Shown here: positions 12,455-23,850 of the stretch, in pieces | Position numbering within the stretch: position 1 is the first letter of the stretch | Layout of the letters: every line of letters starts with the position of its first letter | DNA from: Stachybotrys elegans | Lineage: Eukaryota; Ascomycota; Sordariomycetes; Hypocreales; Stachybotryaceae | Assembly: GCA_020746835.1 (NCBI GenBank) | Contig: JAGPNK010000017.1 | Coordinates: forward strand, 620,001 to 684,000 | Direction: 5' to 3' | Length of the DNA: 64,000 bases | Made by a program: the position numbers and the translations under genes | Notes under the pieces: model-generated | Databases searched by the model: none | Seen by the model: the letters and a program-made list of their open reading frames with translations, nothing else | Told to the model about the DNA's origin: nothing

Positions 12455-14062
12455 GGTGATGGTTGGTAAGTAGGTGTCTCTGTAAGGGTGTACCGATGAG
12501 GCTCAAAGCCATGGACCTCGGGCCTGGACAAGGCCAGAAAGTGGAAGCAATGGTATAGCGGGTGCCCACTGCTCTGCCGTCTGCCGTCTGCCGTCTGCCG
12601 TCTGCAGTCTACCGTCGACGGTCAAACCTGGCGTATAGCTGGCGGCTCCTATGCGATGATGGACGGGCTCGGATCAAGTTCCCGTCTCTATCCCACCTGG
12701 AGGCCCGATGAGTTTCTAGCTTGAGCTTCCCCCGAGCATGCGAGCTCCCTCACGAAGCATGAATGGCGGAGATGGATCTAAAACGAAGTGGAAATTTCGA
12801 GGTCAGAGTCCAACCGAAGGAGGTTTCTCGTCGGCATCCCACACTTCTGGACTTGGGCTCCGGGGGGGTGTGGGCGAGCTGAGCTTGGAGGAATCGCCGA
12901 TGCGAGGCGGGATGACGTGGGGAACAGAACAGAGCAGGGCACGAGGATGAGAAAGTAAAGGGAGAGGAGGAAGGGAGACGAGATGCAGTGTGTCGAGAAA
13001 AGTCTGAGGAAGAAGCGAGGTCGCGGAAAAGAGGCCAGAGACAACGCAACGCACACAGGTCCTCTCCCACTCCCTTACCGAGAATGACAGCCACAAGCAT
13101 GCAGCAAGAGCAAAGGCTAGCAATGGGCAGGTAGGTATGTAATAATTCCTCGGCGGCAGAGTGGGATGGGATGGAAAAGTGGATTTGGCATCTTGACAAA
13201 TCCCCAATGAAAAAAATCCCCCTGGAAAGTGGGCAAGTGGGAGAGTCGGCAAGGCAAGTGGGAGAATCGGCAAGGCAAGTGGGATGGGGTGCGTGCCGTC
13301 CCCACCCGCTCCACCGGTCACCCGAAGGGGCCTAGCGCCGAGCCCGCTGGCGACCTGTCAGCCCTCGCTGCCCTCGCTGCCGATTCGTCGCCTGGCTGCC
13401 GTTGGTTTATCGGTTTGCTTGGTTGGTTCATCCCACATGCGTGCCGCTGCCCTGACTAGTGACTGTGCCCGAACACGACGAATCAAGGCCGTTGGCTGTC
13501 GCTGGCGGCGAGCCATGGCCATGTGTGCACTTGCATAATAACATTTTTTTTACTTTTGACTTGCAGCAGATGACGAATAAATCCCATGGCGCTGCTATCG
13601 GCCCGCCGCGTGGGATCCCCCAGACTCCCCCGACCGACCCTCTCTCTCGTGTCTCTGTGTCTCTCTCTCCAGTCTCTGTCTGTCTTTGTCTCTTTCTGTA
13701 CCGTCCCTCTTTTGTCCCGCCCACTTTATTGTCTCTGCTGAGCCGCCTTGTCTGTCTTGGTAAAATAAAGTGATTACTAGTCAGATTGACGAGCTTCGGC
13801 TCCCCCACCCGCCCGGCCATGGGGAACACCAACGACCCTTATTCCAAGCTGCTATTATTACCAAGAAGCGTGTTTCGAGAATGGGGCCATAGAAGCCCGT
13901 TGGCACACCATCGAGGAATGTGCTAGAAGCATATAAACTGCCATGCCGACAGCTAAATAGCATCACATCTCTCCTACATCAACATCCACATCCACATCCA
14001 CGTCCTCATCCTCACCAGCAAACTCCATCTACCTAGTGCTCAGTACACCTCACAACATCAAC
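12455..14062. other. Divergent promoter region with short tandem repeats
   Basis: Separates the transcription factor (-) from the NmrA-like gene (+). It holds a 7-bp CTGCCGT array at about 12573-12612, two copies of a 21-bp unit (AAGTGGGAGAGTCGGCAAGGC type) at about 13234-13282, and a CT-rich tract at 13640-13700. A TATA-like CATATAAAC lies at 13930-13938, about 125 bases before the NmrA-like ATG. Open frames here are low-complexity and I do not call them genes. Confidence 0.6.
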
Positions 14063-14953
14063 ATGTCCTCCATCAAGACCGTTACCCTCGTCGGCGGCTC
14101 GGGAAGCCTCGGCTCCGTCGTCCTCCAGAAGCTCCTCGCCTCCGAGTTCGACGTCCAGGTCATCCGCCGCACCGGCTCCAAGGCCACCTTCCCGGACACG
14201 GTCAAGGTCGTCGACGTCGACATCTCCTCCGTCGAGGCCCTGACCGCTGCCCTCACCGGCCAGGACGCCGTCGTCTCCACCGTCAGCGACTTCCTCGCCC
14301 AGATCCCCCTCATTGACGCCGCCCTCGCCGCCGGCGTCAAGCGCATCCTGCCCTCCGAGTTTGGCTGCGACCTCGACCACCCCAAGGTCGCCCAGCTGCC
14401 AGTCTTTGGCCACAAGGTCCAGGTCGTCAACTACCTCAGGGAGAAGTGCCCTGGTTCTGCCCTCTCTTACACCCTCGTCCGCAACTGCGCCTTCCTCGAC
14501 TGGGGTGTGCAGTACAACTTCATCATCAACTACTCCGAATACAAGCCCTCTGTCTTCGGCTCCGGCGACACGACCTTCAGTGCCACCTCCCTCGCCTCCG
14601 TGGCCGATGCCGTTGTTGGCGTGCTGAGGAAGCCCGAGGAGACCAAGGATCGCGCCGTCTACGTCGAGGACACCAAGCTTACCCAGAACAAGCTTGTCGA
14701 AATTGGCAAGCAGGTAGCCCCCGAGAAGCCCTGGGCCGTCACCTCGGCCAACCTCGATGATGTTACCGCCGCCGCTGATGCCAGGCTGGCCAAGGGCATC
14801 ATCGATGCCGAGACCATGGTGCCGTACCTGTTTCGAGCCATCTTCGACGAGTCCTACGGAAGTAACTGGGAGAAGACGGACAATGAGCTGCTGGGTCTCA
14901 AGGGAAAGACGGACGACGAGGTTGCTGCCATTGTGAAGCAGTACATCAAATAA
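14063..14953 (+). CDS. NmrA-like / isoflavone-reductase-like NAD(P)-binding protein
   Basis: A single-exon protein of 296 aa starting at the ATG of MSSIKTVTLVGGSGSLGSVV; in-frame sequence further upstream has only a GTG. Residues 7-16 form the glycine-rich dinucleotide loop (GGSGSLG) of an atypical short-chain-dehydrogenase Rossmann fold. Arg-Arg at about 32-33 (VIRRTG) suggests a preference for NADPH. DAVVSTVS and LPSEFG match the isoflavone reductase/PCBER-like subgroup. Fungal members are cytosolic reductases or redox-sensing regulators of unclear substrate. The TATA-like box at 13930 fits strong regulated expression. Confidence 0.88.
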   Translation: MSSIKTVTLVGGSGSLGSVVLQKLLASEFDVQVIRRTGSKATFPDTVKVVDVDISSVEALTAALTGQDAVVSTVSDFLAQIPLIDAALAAGVKRILPSEFGCDLDHPKVAQLPVFGHKVQVVNYLREKCPGSALSYTLVRNCAFLDWGVQYNFIINYSEYKPSVFGSGDTTFSATSLASVADAVVGVLRKPEETKDRAVYVEDTKLTQNKLVEIGKQVAPEKPWAVTSANLDDVTAAADARLAKGIIDAETMVPYLFRAIFDESYGSNWEKTDNELLGLKGKTDDEVAAIVKQYIK

Positions 14954-15209
14954 GCGCCAAGTGATGATACGAGATACTGAGAATGACGGCTATTAGTTTC
15001 GACTGTCGCATGTAAGAATACAAACGAGTCAACAAATCCAGTGCCTCGTGATGAGCTGCCTTGAGAGATTTCTAGAGACCATGTTAGTGACTGATCCGAA
15101 AGACACTTCGACGACACAAACTTGCAACCCATAAATGCCAGCCAATCCTTCCAAAAGCGTGGTTCGCAGTGCCAGAATCATCTGCAATTCGCATCCCGTG
15201 GGGCCTGCG

Positions 15210-15596
15210 TTATCGAGGTCCAAAGGGGGTCGTGGCACGCCACTCCATCTTCTTCTTCACCACCGGGGCATTCTTCACCGTCCTCTTCCATTCCGTCTCC
15301 GTCATGAGGTTCTTCGGTACGAAGCCGTACTTCTTCTGGAACATCTCGGCTCTGCGCCTGTCCGCCGCTGCATTCCTCTTTTCCACGATCGAGTCTCGTA
15401 GCCGGGCCAGCGGGTTGTTGTGAGTGGTTGGAGACGCCGGTTCGGTGATCTGGCTCGGACCGGCTGTTGTCGGCTCCGATGACGTGGTTTGGGAAGCAGC
15501 TGAGTATGCTGGGGACTGGCCGAGGTCCTCCGAGGGCCGGGGCTGCAGCGAGTATGGCGGGGGAGGTAAAGAGATGATGGAGCGAGTGTCGTCCAT
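15210..15596 (-). CDS. Small conserved-looking fungal protein with a PPxY motif
   Basis: A 128-aa single-exon ORF from the ATG of MDDTRSIISLPPPPYSLQP; the longer frame upstream starts only with TTG. The N-terminal half is Pro/Ser/Thr-rich and disordered, with a PPPPY motif of the kind bound by WW domains of Rsp5-type ubiquitin ligases. The C-terminal half is basic and probably helical (RLRDSIVEKRNAAADRRRAE), ending with a TEWKRTVKNAP segment. I do not recognise a family with known function. The ordered C-terminal part and the clean frame make it likely to be a real gene. Confidence 0.65.
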   Translation of the reverse strand: MDDTRSIISLPPPPYSLQPRPSEDLGQSPAYSAASQTTSSEPTTAGPSQITEPASPTTHNNPLARLRDSIVEKRNAAADRRRAEMFQKKYGFVPKNLMTETEWKRTVKNAPVVKKKMEWRATTPFGPR

Positions 15597-16201
15597 TGTG
15601 GTTGTGGCTTCTATCAATATCGATTTTTTTTCTTGTTTCTGTGACGGACTGGCCCTAGTTGCGAGCTGCAAGAGGCGTACAATAATGGATTGTTATTCTT
15701 AGAGAGAGAGAAGAAGGTCTAGAAGAGGGGCCTTCAAGAATCCCCTTTTCTAGCTATGTAATCTAATGCCCCCGCTTTCCGCCTCGGTTTCCTCGGTTCC
15801 TGATGTTCCTGATAAGGCATGGGCAAAGCCCGAGCCCATAGCAGTTTCGTTGGTACGACGTGAAATTCGCCCACACTCTGGCAAGATGGCCAGTGTCAGG
15901 TGATGCATCATCGGGCACAGGATGTTATCCCCGCCAATGGGCAATGGGGAAACCAAGAATGCCAAGCCATGCTAGTTAGTGAACAAGTATAAAAGGAGTC
16001 ATATGTAGCGCAATATCATGTGGCTGAGCGGGGGCTTGTGCCGTGAATTCTTGGCAGAACCGCCATCATGTTGCAGCAGTAAGTAGAACTGGCCTGTGAT
16101 ATACCTATTACCTATGTACTCACAGAACGTCTTATGTAGTTCGAAAAACACGAGGGCGATGTGTGCCATGCGTTACACGTAGCATCCGTTCCTTGGCATG
16201 T
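15597..16201. other. Intergenic region
   Basis: Promoter of the small PPxY protein on the left and the 3' flank of the short-chain dehydrogenase on the right. I see no further gene or repeat. Confidence 0.5.
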
Positions 16202-17369
16202 TTACCAATCCAAAAGTTGCGGCAGACCATGTTCGGCGAGATATTTGTTGGTGGCCGTGGAGGTATGCTCCCACATCCCCTTGAGCTGCCCCTCGTCGTC
16301 AAGAACAGGTAGTTGGACCACTTTTCCTATGGGCTCAAAATACTTTCCTTTATAGACCTCTGGCGAATGAGTTACCTCTGCCGCAGTCGCAGCAAATAGG
16401 GAATTGTAGCATCCTTTCTCAGGGCCCTTCTGCACCATACCAATGGCACTATTCATGAGACCAGTGAAGGTTTTATCGCTGTTGTTGGTTTTCACAGCTC
16501 CGGGGTCGGGATTGAGACACAGAATGGGAACGCCTTGCTCATCCAGGCGCTTCTGGAGCTCAGTAATGAACATGGTGGCCGCGAGCTTCGCCATTCCGTA
16601 TATCATCATGTCAACGCTGAAGACCCTCTTGGTGAGCCGCCAGAGCAAGGATTCACTGGGCAGCTGGCCACCTAGGAACTCGGGGCTTGTAAAGTTGAAT
16701 TGATAGCCGGGAGGGAAGAAGATTCGGGAGGCGCTCGAGGCGACTGTGATGATGCGGACATCGGAGCCGGGTTCCGAGGCTGCCTTCTTGAGCAACGGTA
16801 GAAGGCCGTTGGTCAATGTGAAATGAGCAATGTGGCTAAGATTGGAGTTAGAGCAGTTGGAAAATGGGGCACCGTGGAAACTCACAAAACAACCATACCA
16901 AATTCCCATCCTTCCTTGGTCTGCTGAAGCTTTGCTCCTCCTCCTGTGCCGCCATTGTTGACTTTGTGACCGTTAGGAGTTTGTTGACACAGCGTGCTGT
17001 TTCACTTACTCAGAATGTGAATTCGGTCCTCCACCTTCTTGATCTCTTCCACTGCCTTGACCACGCTCTCTAGGCTGGCCAGTTCAAGCTCTACCCAGAT
17101 GAGTTGTTCTGGACGGATCGTCGGGTCTTGGGCGAGGATGAAGTCGACGGTTTCCTTGGCCTTCTTCTCTGTCCTTGCCGTGAAGTAGACTTTGGCGCCT
17201 TTGGATGCGAGGTTCTTGGCTGTATGCAGTCCTATCCCCGAGCTTTATTTTTGGATTCATTAGAGAGGAAGAGACATGCGACGAGTTGCGAAACCTACCT
17301 GGCTCCAGTTATCACCGCAACCTTGCCGTTCAGGTTGGGCATCTTGTCAGGCGACCACGAGGCAGCCAT
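16202..17369 (-). CDS. Short-chain dehydrogenase/reductase (SDR)
   Basis: Exons 17369-17299, 17242-17010, 16961-16886 and 16835-16202 give 337 aa. The cofactor loop TGASSGIG spans the first intron. Exon 3 begins within NNGG, in place of the usual NNAG. The catalytic serine lies in TVASSASR and the Tyr-Lys pair in YGMAK. This is the retinol dehydrogenase/WW-oxidoreductase-like branch of SDRs, with a C-terminal segment (LPVLDDEGQL to TNKYLAEHGL) typical of fungal members. It should be an NAD(P)H-dependent cytosolic oxidoreductase of unknown substrate. It is transcribed away from the truncated regulator-like gene at 17971, and the two share about 600 bp of upstream sequence. Confidence 0.87.
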
Positions 17370-17970
17370 GTGGTTTGAAAGTGCAGGTGTTCTAAAGACA
17401 AAGCGATGTGATTGAGACTTTCCTGGCTTGGTCGTATTATCAGAGTGGGAGGCAGGGCTTTACGCACGATTCCGTCCATCACGCTCTGGGTTGAGCTCGA
17501 CATTGCCCATTATATATTCAGCACCTTTTGACCTCTTGATGCAAATATGCTCCCTTTGTAGCGGACTATTGCCATCCTCGATTTGTAAGAATCCGTAGCG
17601 TATTCGCTCCAAGGCGGAGTTTCAAGTCTGCTGTTTATCGAGTTGAGTATGCTTATGGGATAGACGACAATCAACAGACTGTAATACCCCTGTCAGGTTG
17701 ACGAAATCAGAGTGCGCTCAAACAATACTAACCAGGAAGGGAAAATGGAATTCTTGGCATGCTGCGAGGGATCCATCTCGAGCGGCGGATTTAGCTAGGA
17801 TAGGCGGACTTGCAGACCCTGGAATCGTCACCCATGCTGCCTCAATAGTGAGACGGTGGGAGATAACGGCGTCAGCTTAACCTCATCTCCTCAACACTTA
17901 CGCAAGAAGCGAGGCAAATGCTGCCCAGTCAGTACGGAGCTGAAGCGAAGCAAAGCACAGAAACATCACC
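17370..17970. other. Divergent intergenic region
   Basis: Shared upstream region of the SDR (-) and the truncated regulator-like gene (+). No gene or strong motif is seen. The short open frame at 17698-17880 has no supporting features. Confidence 0.45.
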
Positions 17971-18968
17971 ATGGAGCCGAATCGTAATAGGCAGCGCAGA
18001 CGGGGCTTTCATTTCGTGCAGGTCCAATCTCCGGATGATGACTCCTGGAGACGCCAAGTGCGCTCCTATGCGGCGCGCAACGACCAACGGCGACAGCAGC
18101 GCGTCCGGGAGTACCAGGAGCAGCAGATGTCTCTTTCCGGATACCGCGACACCCAGAGCCACCCACTCACATGTACGTGACCTGTTCCATCCGCGATCTA
18201 TTGCATACTGCATGGGTGCCAAGACGTTCGTTGCTTATCCTGCCTCCAGTAATGAGCGCCGCTACGACGGATCCATTCGGCGTCATGTCTCAGCGTTTGA
18301 ACCCCATGGAGTGGTACTTGTTTAATCACCGTAAGTTCGTTCCCCCGTAATGCCGCTTGTAGCTTCATCTTGGAGCCGAGTGGCCATCGTTGGGGGCCAC
18401 CTGAAGTAACCCAGGGCCTTTCCCCTTTAGATGCAAGCATGTCGGACGATATCGCAACGTTCTGCACGCCAAATACTGCAGAGGTACAAAGATCCGAGGC
18501 TGCTCATAGCTACGTACACGAGTCATGGCTTCGAATGGCCGTGGAAGACTCGGGGTTCTTGTCAGCCCTCCTCCTCGGCGCATGTCGCCACCTGATCGTC
18601 AACCATCCATCACCGGAGAAATATGACATGTTGGCCCTGCAGTACAGCTCGTACTGCATGCGTAACCTCCGAAATGCATTGCAGCGGCAGGACACCATGA
18701 TAAGCGACGCAACCATGACATTGGTTCTGGCGTTGGCGTGCGATGCGGTGAGCCATATGCCTACCAAGTCTCCTGGGTTCATCTGTAGACTAACGCATGT
18801 TTATAGCTATTGACGGGCCAGATTGAGGCGGCTGACTTTCATATACAGGGGTTTGAGAGGATGGTGGAACGTCGTGGTAGCACGCTGGACAATCTTGGAC
18901 ACGGCCTGTTTGTTAGTATTATGGTGATTCGTTGCAAGATGGCCATAATATGCATGCAACGAGAGTAA
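17971..18968 (+). CDS. Truncated fungal transcription-factor-like protein without a DNA-binding domain
   Basis: Exons 17971-18172, 18250-18330, 18431-18747 and 18807-18968 join in frame to 253 aa. The start (MEPNRNRQRRRGFHFVQVQS) followed by RRQVRSYAARNDQRRQQ is typical of fungal regulator-like proteins that lack a zinc cluster. Next come TTDPFG, WLRMAVEDSGFLSALLLGAC and LLTGQIEAADFHIQGFERMV, which match the middle homology region. The frame ends in TAA at 18966, directly at a GAGTAAGT that looks like a further splice donor. Relatives are usually 400 aa or more. The next 60 bp bring the stop of the convergent permease, so the C-terminal half appears lost. It may be a decaying gene or a short form. 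Confidence 0.68.
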
Positions 18969-19029
18969 GTCACCTAGCTGTCATGATGTACAATATATAT
19001 ATGCATATATAAATAGATATATCCCTCAT

Positions 19030-20613
19030 CTACCGTGTCTTCTCCGCCTCGGTAAGCAAACCTCCCGTGGTCTTGGGACCTTGGTATCCATTCTTTGCGC
19101 CGCAAAACCACCACGCACCTATAAAAATGGTGAAGCCTCCCCAGATGAGGGAGGAGTAGTTCATGCTGGCGGCATCGGTGGGAAGGTAGTATGGGAGGCA
19201 GTAAATGACAAACCAAGTCATCATGTAGGCACATGAGATGCCGTTTACTACAAAGCCCAGCCAGCCCTTCATATGGAAGGGCCCGTAGGAAATGTTTTTT
19301 CTACCGGTAAGGAGATTCGGTAGGATGGCGGCAATGTATGAGCTTGTCGAGGTGAGGATGAAGCTGCCAACCAATGCGGTGAAAGCAGTCGTGTTTCCGA
19401 GGTAGATGAGTCCGAGAACAGTGACGAGGGCGGCGGAGATGACGGTGGACCAGAAGGGCATCTGAAGTGAGGAATCCACCCGGCCCAGGATGCTGGGGAA
19501 CGGGGCGGCACCATCACGGGCCAATGCCCACAGGGTCCTTCCCGTGGTGACGTTGAGCCCAATTACGGCTAGGATCATGCAAAACATGACGAGAGCGAGC
19601 AGGCCCGTCGCGCCCGCAGCCGACCCTGTCGCTTGGCGGTAGATCTCGGCAATGGGGTAGGATGATTCGAAGAGGGCGTCAAAGTCATGGATGGCGTACA
19701 TGATGGAGACGAGATAGGCAAAGCCCGTGATGAAGCCAATGCCGTACTGGAGCAACATGGCTATGGGGATGTTGCGTGAGGGGTACGGGATCTCCTCTGC
19801 TAAATGTGTCACAACGTCGACGGCCCCGACGCTGTACGCGCCGTTGAGCATGCCGGCTACGAAGACGAAGCCATCAGGATAGCCAATGGCGGCGTTCCAC
19901 TCGGACCAGACAAAGGATGAGGTGGCGTGAGGTGGGCGCCCATCACGGCCTGGCATGACGGTGACGACAATGACAGTGACGAGGAAGCCGCCGATGATGG
20001 CGAGCAGCCCCAACTGGTTCAGGCTCGGGACGATACGGTTAGCGAGGCAGACGACTGCGCAGCTCAGCCATGTGGCCAGCGCGTACGTGACAAAGACATG
20101 CCAGCTCTGGATCTCGAAGCCGGGGTGGTTGAGGGCATACATCTGGACAAGCGTATTGGCCAGGATGGACACCATGCTGGCCAGGCCCGTCATCCAGGCA
20201 AGGTAGTTCCACCAGCCGGCAAAAAAGCCAATGGGCCGGCCGCGGCGCAGGCCCGGCGTGACCGAGGCCCAGTGGTAGACGCCGGCCGAGGAGGGGATGG
20301 CGCTGGCGAGCTCGGCGACGCTGGCGGCAATGGTCCAGTAGAAGAGCGAGACGACGATGAACTCGTAGATGACGCCGGGCGGCCCGCCGTTGAAGATGGC
20401 GACGAGGATGGAGCCGCCCATGGCGGGCCACACGTTTCCGGCCGTGAGGGCCAGGCTCGCCAGCGAGAGCAGGTTGTACTCGCGGGCGAGCTCCTGGACG
20501 TGGCCCGACGCGTTGATGCGCACGTCTTCCTGGGCGGCGGGTTCCTCGAGGGCATGCTTGGATGTCGCGGGCGGCGAGGCCGCAGCCTTTTCGCTCTCCA
20601 AGGGCTGATCCAT
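19030..20613 (-). CDS. Amino-acid/choline permease of the APC superfamily
   Basis: A single-exon integral membrane protein of 527 aa with about 12 hydrophobic segments after a 45-residue hydrophilic N-terminus. The first segments (LASLALTAGNVWPAMGGSI) and PSSAGVYHWASV match the fungal amino-acid/choline/GABA transporter branch (Hnm1/Uga4-like). It would import amines or amino acids by proton symport at the plasma membrane. It faces the MFS transporter at 21781 across 1.2 kb of shared upstream DNA. The exact substrate cannot be told from sequence. Confidence 0.9.
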   Translation of the reverse strand: MDQPLESEKAAASPPATSKHALEEPAAQEDVRINASGHVQELAREYNLLSLASLALTAGNVWPAMGGSILVAIFNGGPPGVIYEFIVVSLFYWTIAASVAELASAIPSSAGVYHWASVTPGLRRGRPIGFFAGWWNYLAWMTGLASMVSILANTLVQMYALNHPGFEIQSWHVFVTYALATWLSCAVVCLANRIVPSLNQLGLLAIIGGFLVTVIVVTVMPGRDGRPPHATSSFVWSEWNAAIGYPDGFVFVAGMLNGAYSVGAVDVVTHLAEEIPYPSRNIPIAMLLQYGIGFITGFAYLVSIMYAIHDFDALFESSYPIAEIYRQATGSAAGATGLLALVMFCMILAVIGLNVTTGRTLWALARDGAAPFPSILGRVDSSLQMPFWSTVISAALVTVLGLIYLGNTTAFTALVGSFILTSTSSYIAAILPNLLTGRKNISYGPFHMKGWLGFVVNGISCAYMMTWFVIYCLPYYLPTDAASMNYSSLIWGGFTIFIGAWWFCGAKNGYQGPKTTGGLLTEAEKTR

Positions 20614-21780
20614 GATGGCACGGGACTTTGGACTTGAAGAACGGAGAGGGAGATGGACCTGACCGCACCGACTCGGCGACGATGCTTATTGGGGCAACCG
20701 AGATAAGGTTACATACCTTTTTACATACCTTTATCCTCTGGATGATAAGGCTAGCAGGGGGACCTGTCTGTTGGAGGAGGTGATATCTATGGCGGGGTTT
20801 CAGATCTGCCTAAATGATTGCCGCTCCCAGATCTGGCTTGCACTTCAGGCCGCTTTTCTTGGGCCCATCCCGGCTGTTAGTTGTAGATACGGTCGGCCAG
20901 AATTGCTCTTTTTCTTCTCCTTCTCCTTCTTCTTTTCAATAACACAAGACTTGTCTCGGCAAGTCGTCGAGATCAGAACCTTGGCGTAACAGAAATCATC
21001 TCCCCAGCTTCCATTCTAGCCCAATATGGCAGCTTGGGAGTGAGGGCTCGGTTAATCCGTCACACAGGAACCCACAATAACAGCATGTTACGATACACAT
21101 TATATTGATTGGTAACAATGTAGAGTTCGTTCAACTTGCTAGAAGCTTGTTTCGTTAACGTGTGAGATTTGACGGAAGAGTGACTCCTTTCTCAACGCAA
21201 ATCTTTCTTGGCATTGTTTGGGGAAGCCGTGATGACTTCTTTCTCAAGATGGCCTGGAATGAGTGAAGCGTAGGCTGTCTTTTATATCATTGTCCTACTG
21301 AAATCTGGTGGTCATGTCTTCAACCTCACTCCATGATTTTCACCCCCTCACAGTTGATTCCTGCACATACTGCCCAGCTGCACTGACAAAGGGCCATACC
21401 CTTCCAGTCTTTGAGTTAACATGTGAGATGCAACCTTCTTACGCAATCGACGTGGTAGTTTGTGTGGACCCTTGCCGGCTCGATTAGAGCAATTCGCCAT
21501 TAGGATTCTCGATGACGCCAGTGCCTCCAGCCAATAGCATTACATGTCCGAAACCTCATGCAGCAAGGCGTGCTCACCATCTTAAGAAACGAACCTGGTT
21601 GTGATATCATTCCTTGCCGTTGTAAACTAGCTGATTGGCGGCCAACGTCCTCTGTGCATGGGGTGGACAATGACGATTAGAATATCGCGTCCAGGGTCAC
21701 ATACATAAGTATCGCTCATCCAAGCATGGCCTGCCTTCGCTCCCTGAAGGTAACACATTCGATTGACACAGCCACGCAAC
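20614..21780. other. Divergent promoter region of two transporter genes
   Basis: Contains no supported gene. A pyrimidine-rich TTCTTCTCC tract lies at about 20909-20937. The shared region would allow co-regulation of the APC permease and the MFS transporter, but no particular binding site stands out. Confidence 0.5.
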
Positions 21781-23576
21781 ATGGCCGATCAGCCCGAGAA
21801 ACCAGATGAGGCACTTCATGTGCAGACCCCTGATGCCACGTCTTCTTCATTAGACAACCCACAGGAAGGCGAAATCTTGGACGAACCCATCAACGAAAAG
21901 GCGTTACTGCGCAAAATTGACGCCCGCCTTTTGCCTACCGTGGGCATCTTGTACTTGCTCTCCTTCCTTGACCGTTCCAACGGTACATCAAGCCATACCT
22001 TTCTACGATCTAGGGCAATGATTAACAAAGTTTAGTCGGAAACGCTCGTATCGAGGGTCTCATTGATGATGTGCACATGTGTGAGTTTCCAACACCACGG
22101 CATAGACAAGTCTGTAGCTAAACCGGTGGGCAGCTGGAAATGAGTACCTCACTGGTCTCACCCTCTACTTTGTTGGATATGTGCTATTCGAGGTTGGCGG
22201 GACCCAGCACCGATGCCAGGTTATATTACTGACAAGTAAAGATCCCATGCAACATCATCCTCAAAAGAACGACACCCAGGTTCTGGCTGCCCACTCTGAC
22301 GGTCGCGTGGGGAATCGTCGCCACGCTCATGGGCATCGTCACGAACCTGGCGGGATTTCTCGTAGCCAGATTCTTCCTTGGCGTTACAGAGAGCGGCCTG
22401 TTCCCGGGTGTCGTCTTTTATTTTTCCATGTGGTACAAGCGCCGTGAGCGGCAATATCGCATCTCGCTCTTCTTCAGTGCTGCATCACTCGCAGGTGCAT
22501 TCGGCGGTATCTTGGCCTATGTGAGTAAAGCACTTGATTCGAACTGGCCAGTGTCACTGACGGGTGTAGGGCATTGGGCATATGCGTGGCATCTTCTGGG
22601 AGAATGGCTGGCGGTGGATATTTATATTGGTACTGTGTCGCCGTCCCTGTCTTTGTGCATGCCAGAACTAATAATGAGCAGGAAGGCATAGCCACCGTAG
22701 TCATTGCAGTTGGCGCGTATTGGTTCATCCAGAACTACCCAGCAACTGCCAAGTTTCTCACTGATGCTGAGCGACGCTTCATTTATACTAGACTTGCCGA
22801 GGATAGCGATGCGACGCACGATGAGCACTTTTCCTGGGCCAACGTGATGCTGGCACTCAAGGACCCCAAGTGTTGGCTATACGGGCTTGGCTTCCACACA
22901 ATGAGCTTGCCCCTTTATACCTTCTCCTTGTTTCTTGTAAGCAAGAAGCTTCACAATCAACTCGTTGCGTTGCTAACGCCCGTGTCAGCCTTCCATTATT
23001 CGCAACCTCGGGTACACAGCTGCTATTGCGCAGATTCTGACCATTCCACCCTACGCATTCGCCTTCCTAACGACGCTTCTGGTGGCTGTGGTTTCGGAGA
23101 GAGTTGGACAGCGAGCCGTATTCATTGCCGGATCTTCCGCATTTGCTGTGATTGGGTACATAATGCTGCTCGCCAACGATGACCCGGTGAACCGACCTGG
23201 TCTTTCCTACGCCGGTACTTTCTTTGCTGCGGGCGGCATCTACCCAGCGACCGCCCTCGTGCTCTCATGGCCTGCAATTAACGTTTCGGGCCAGACGAAG
23301 CGGGCCGTGGGGAATGCCATGCAAATCACCATCGGTAACCTGGGCGCAGTGCTAGGGACTCAACTTTATCGGTCTGGGACTGAGCCGCGGTACATCCTAG
23401 GCCATTCTTTTGCTCTGGGCTACCTAGTGGCAAATATTGCGACTGTCCTGACGCTTCGATACATTCTCGTTGCTGAAAACCGCAGGAAGGCGCAGATACA
23501 GCCCGAGGTGAAGGCTGTGGGACGGTTGGAGGATTGGGAAGGGGATTCGGACCCTCGATGGAGATTTGAATATTAA
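21781..23576 (+). CDS. MFS transporter of the allantoate/nicotinate permease (Dal5-like) family
   Basis: Seven exons (21781-21982, 22036-22080, 22134-22192, 22242-22520, 22570-22629, 22682-22936, 22989-23576) give 495 aa. Family landmarks are in order: DARLLPTVGILYLLSFLDRSN before helix 1, then VGNARIEGL. GNEYLTGLTLYFVGYVLFE and PCNIILKR follow, then RFFLGVTESGLFPGVVFY and the central loop SDATHDEHFSW. Twelve transmembrane helices are expected. Members import anionic nutrients such as allantoate, nicotinate or pantothenate by proton symport at the plasma membrane. The third donor (GTTGGC) is weak but the frame and motif continuity support it. Confidence 0.9.
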
Positions 23577-23850
23577 GACTAGCAAATTAAATAGTCTGCA
23601 TATTGCTAGATGAATTGGTACTTGTAAATGGTCCTTACAAGGAACCGATAGCTGCATTCTCACCTCTCCATCTTGGCCATAGACACAAGTGAGGGACAGC
23701 ATAACCCCGCCTTGATCAATTCCATCCCACCTATTTAGGCGACATGGTAAGGAGCGCTGTCATGTGCACATATCTGACTGGACAAACCCCGCTCAGGTTC
23801 TGCCAGACAATATTGAACTACAGATATCTTGGTTGAGAAGCTCGGCAACC

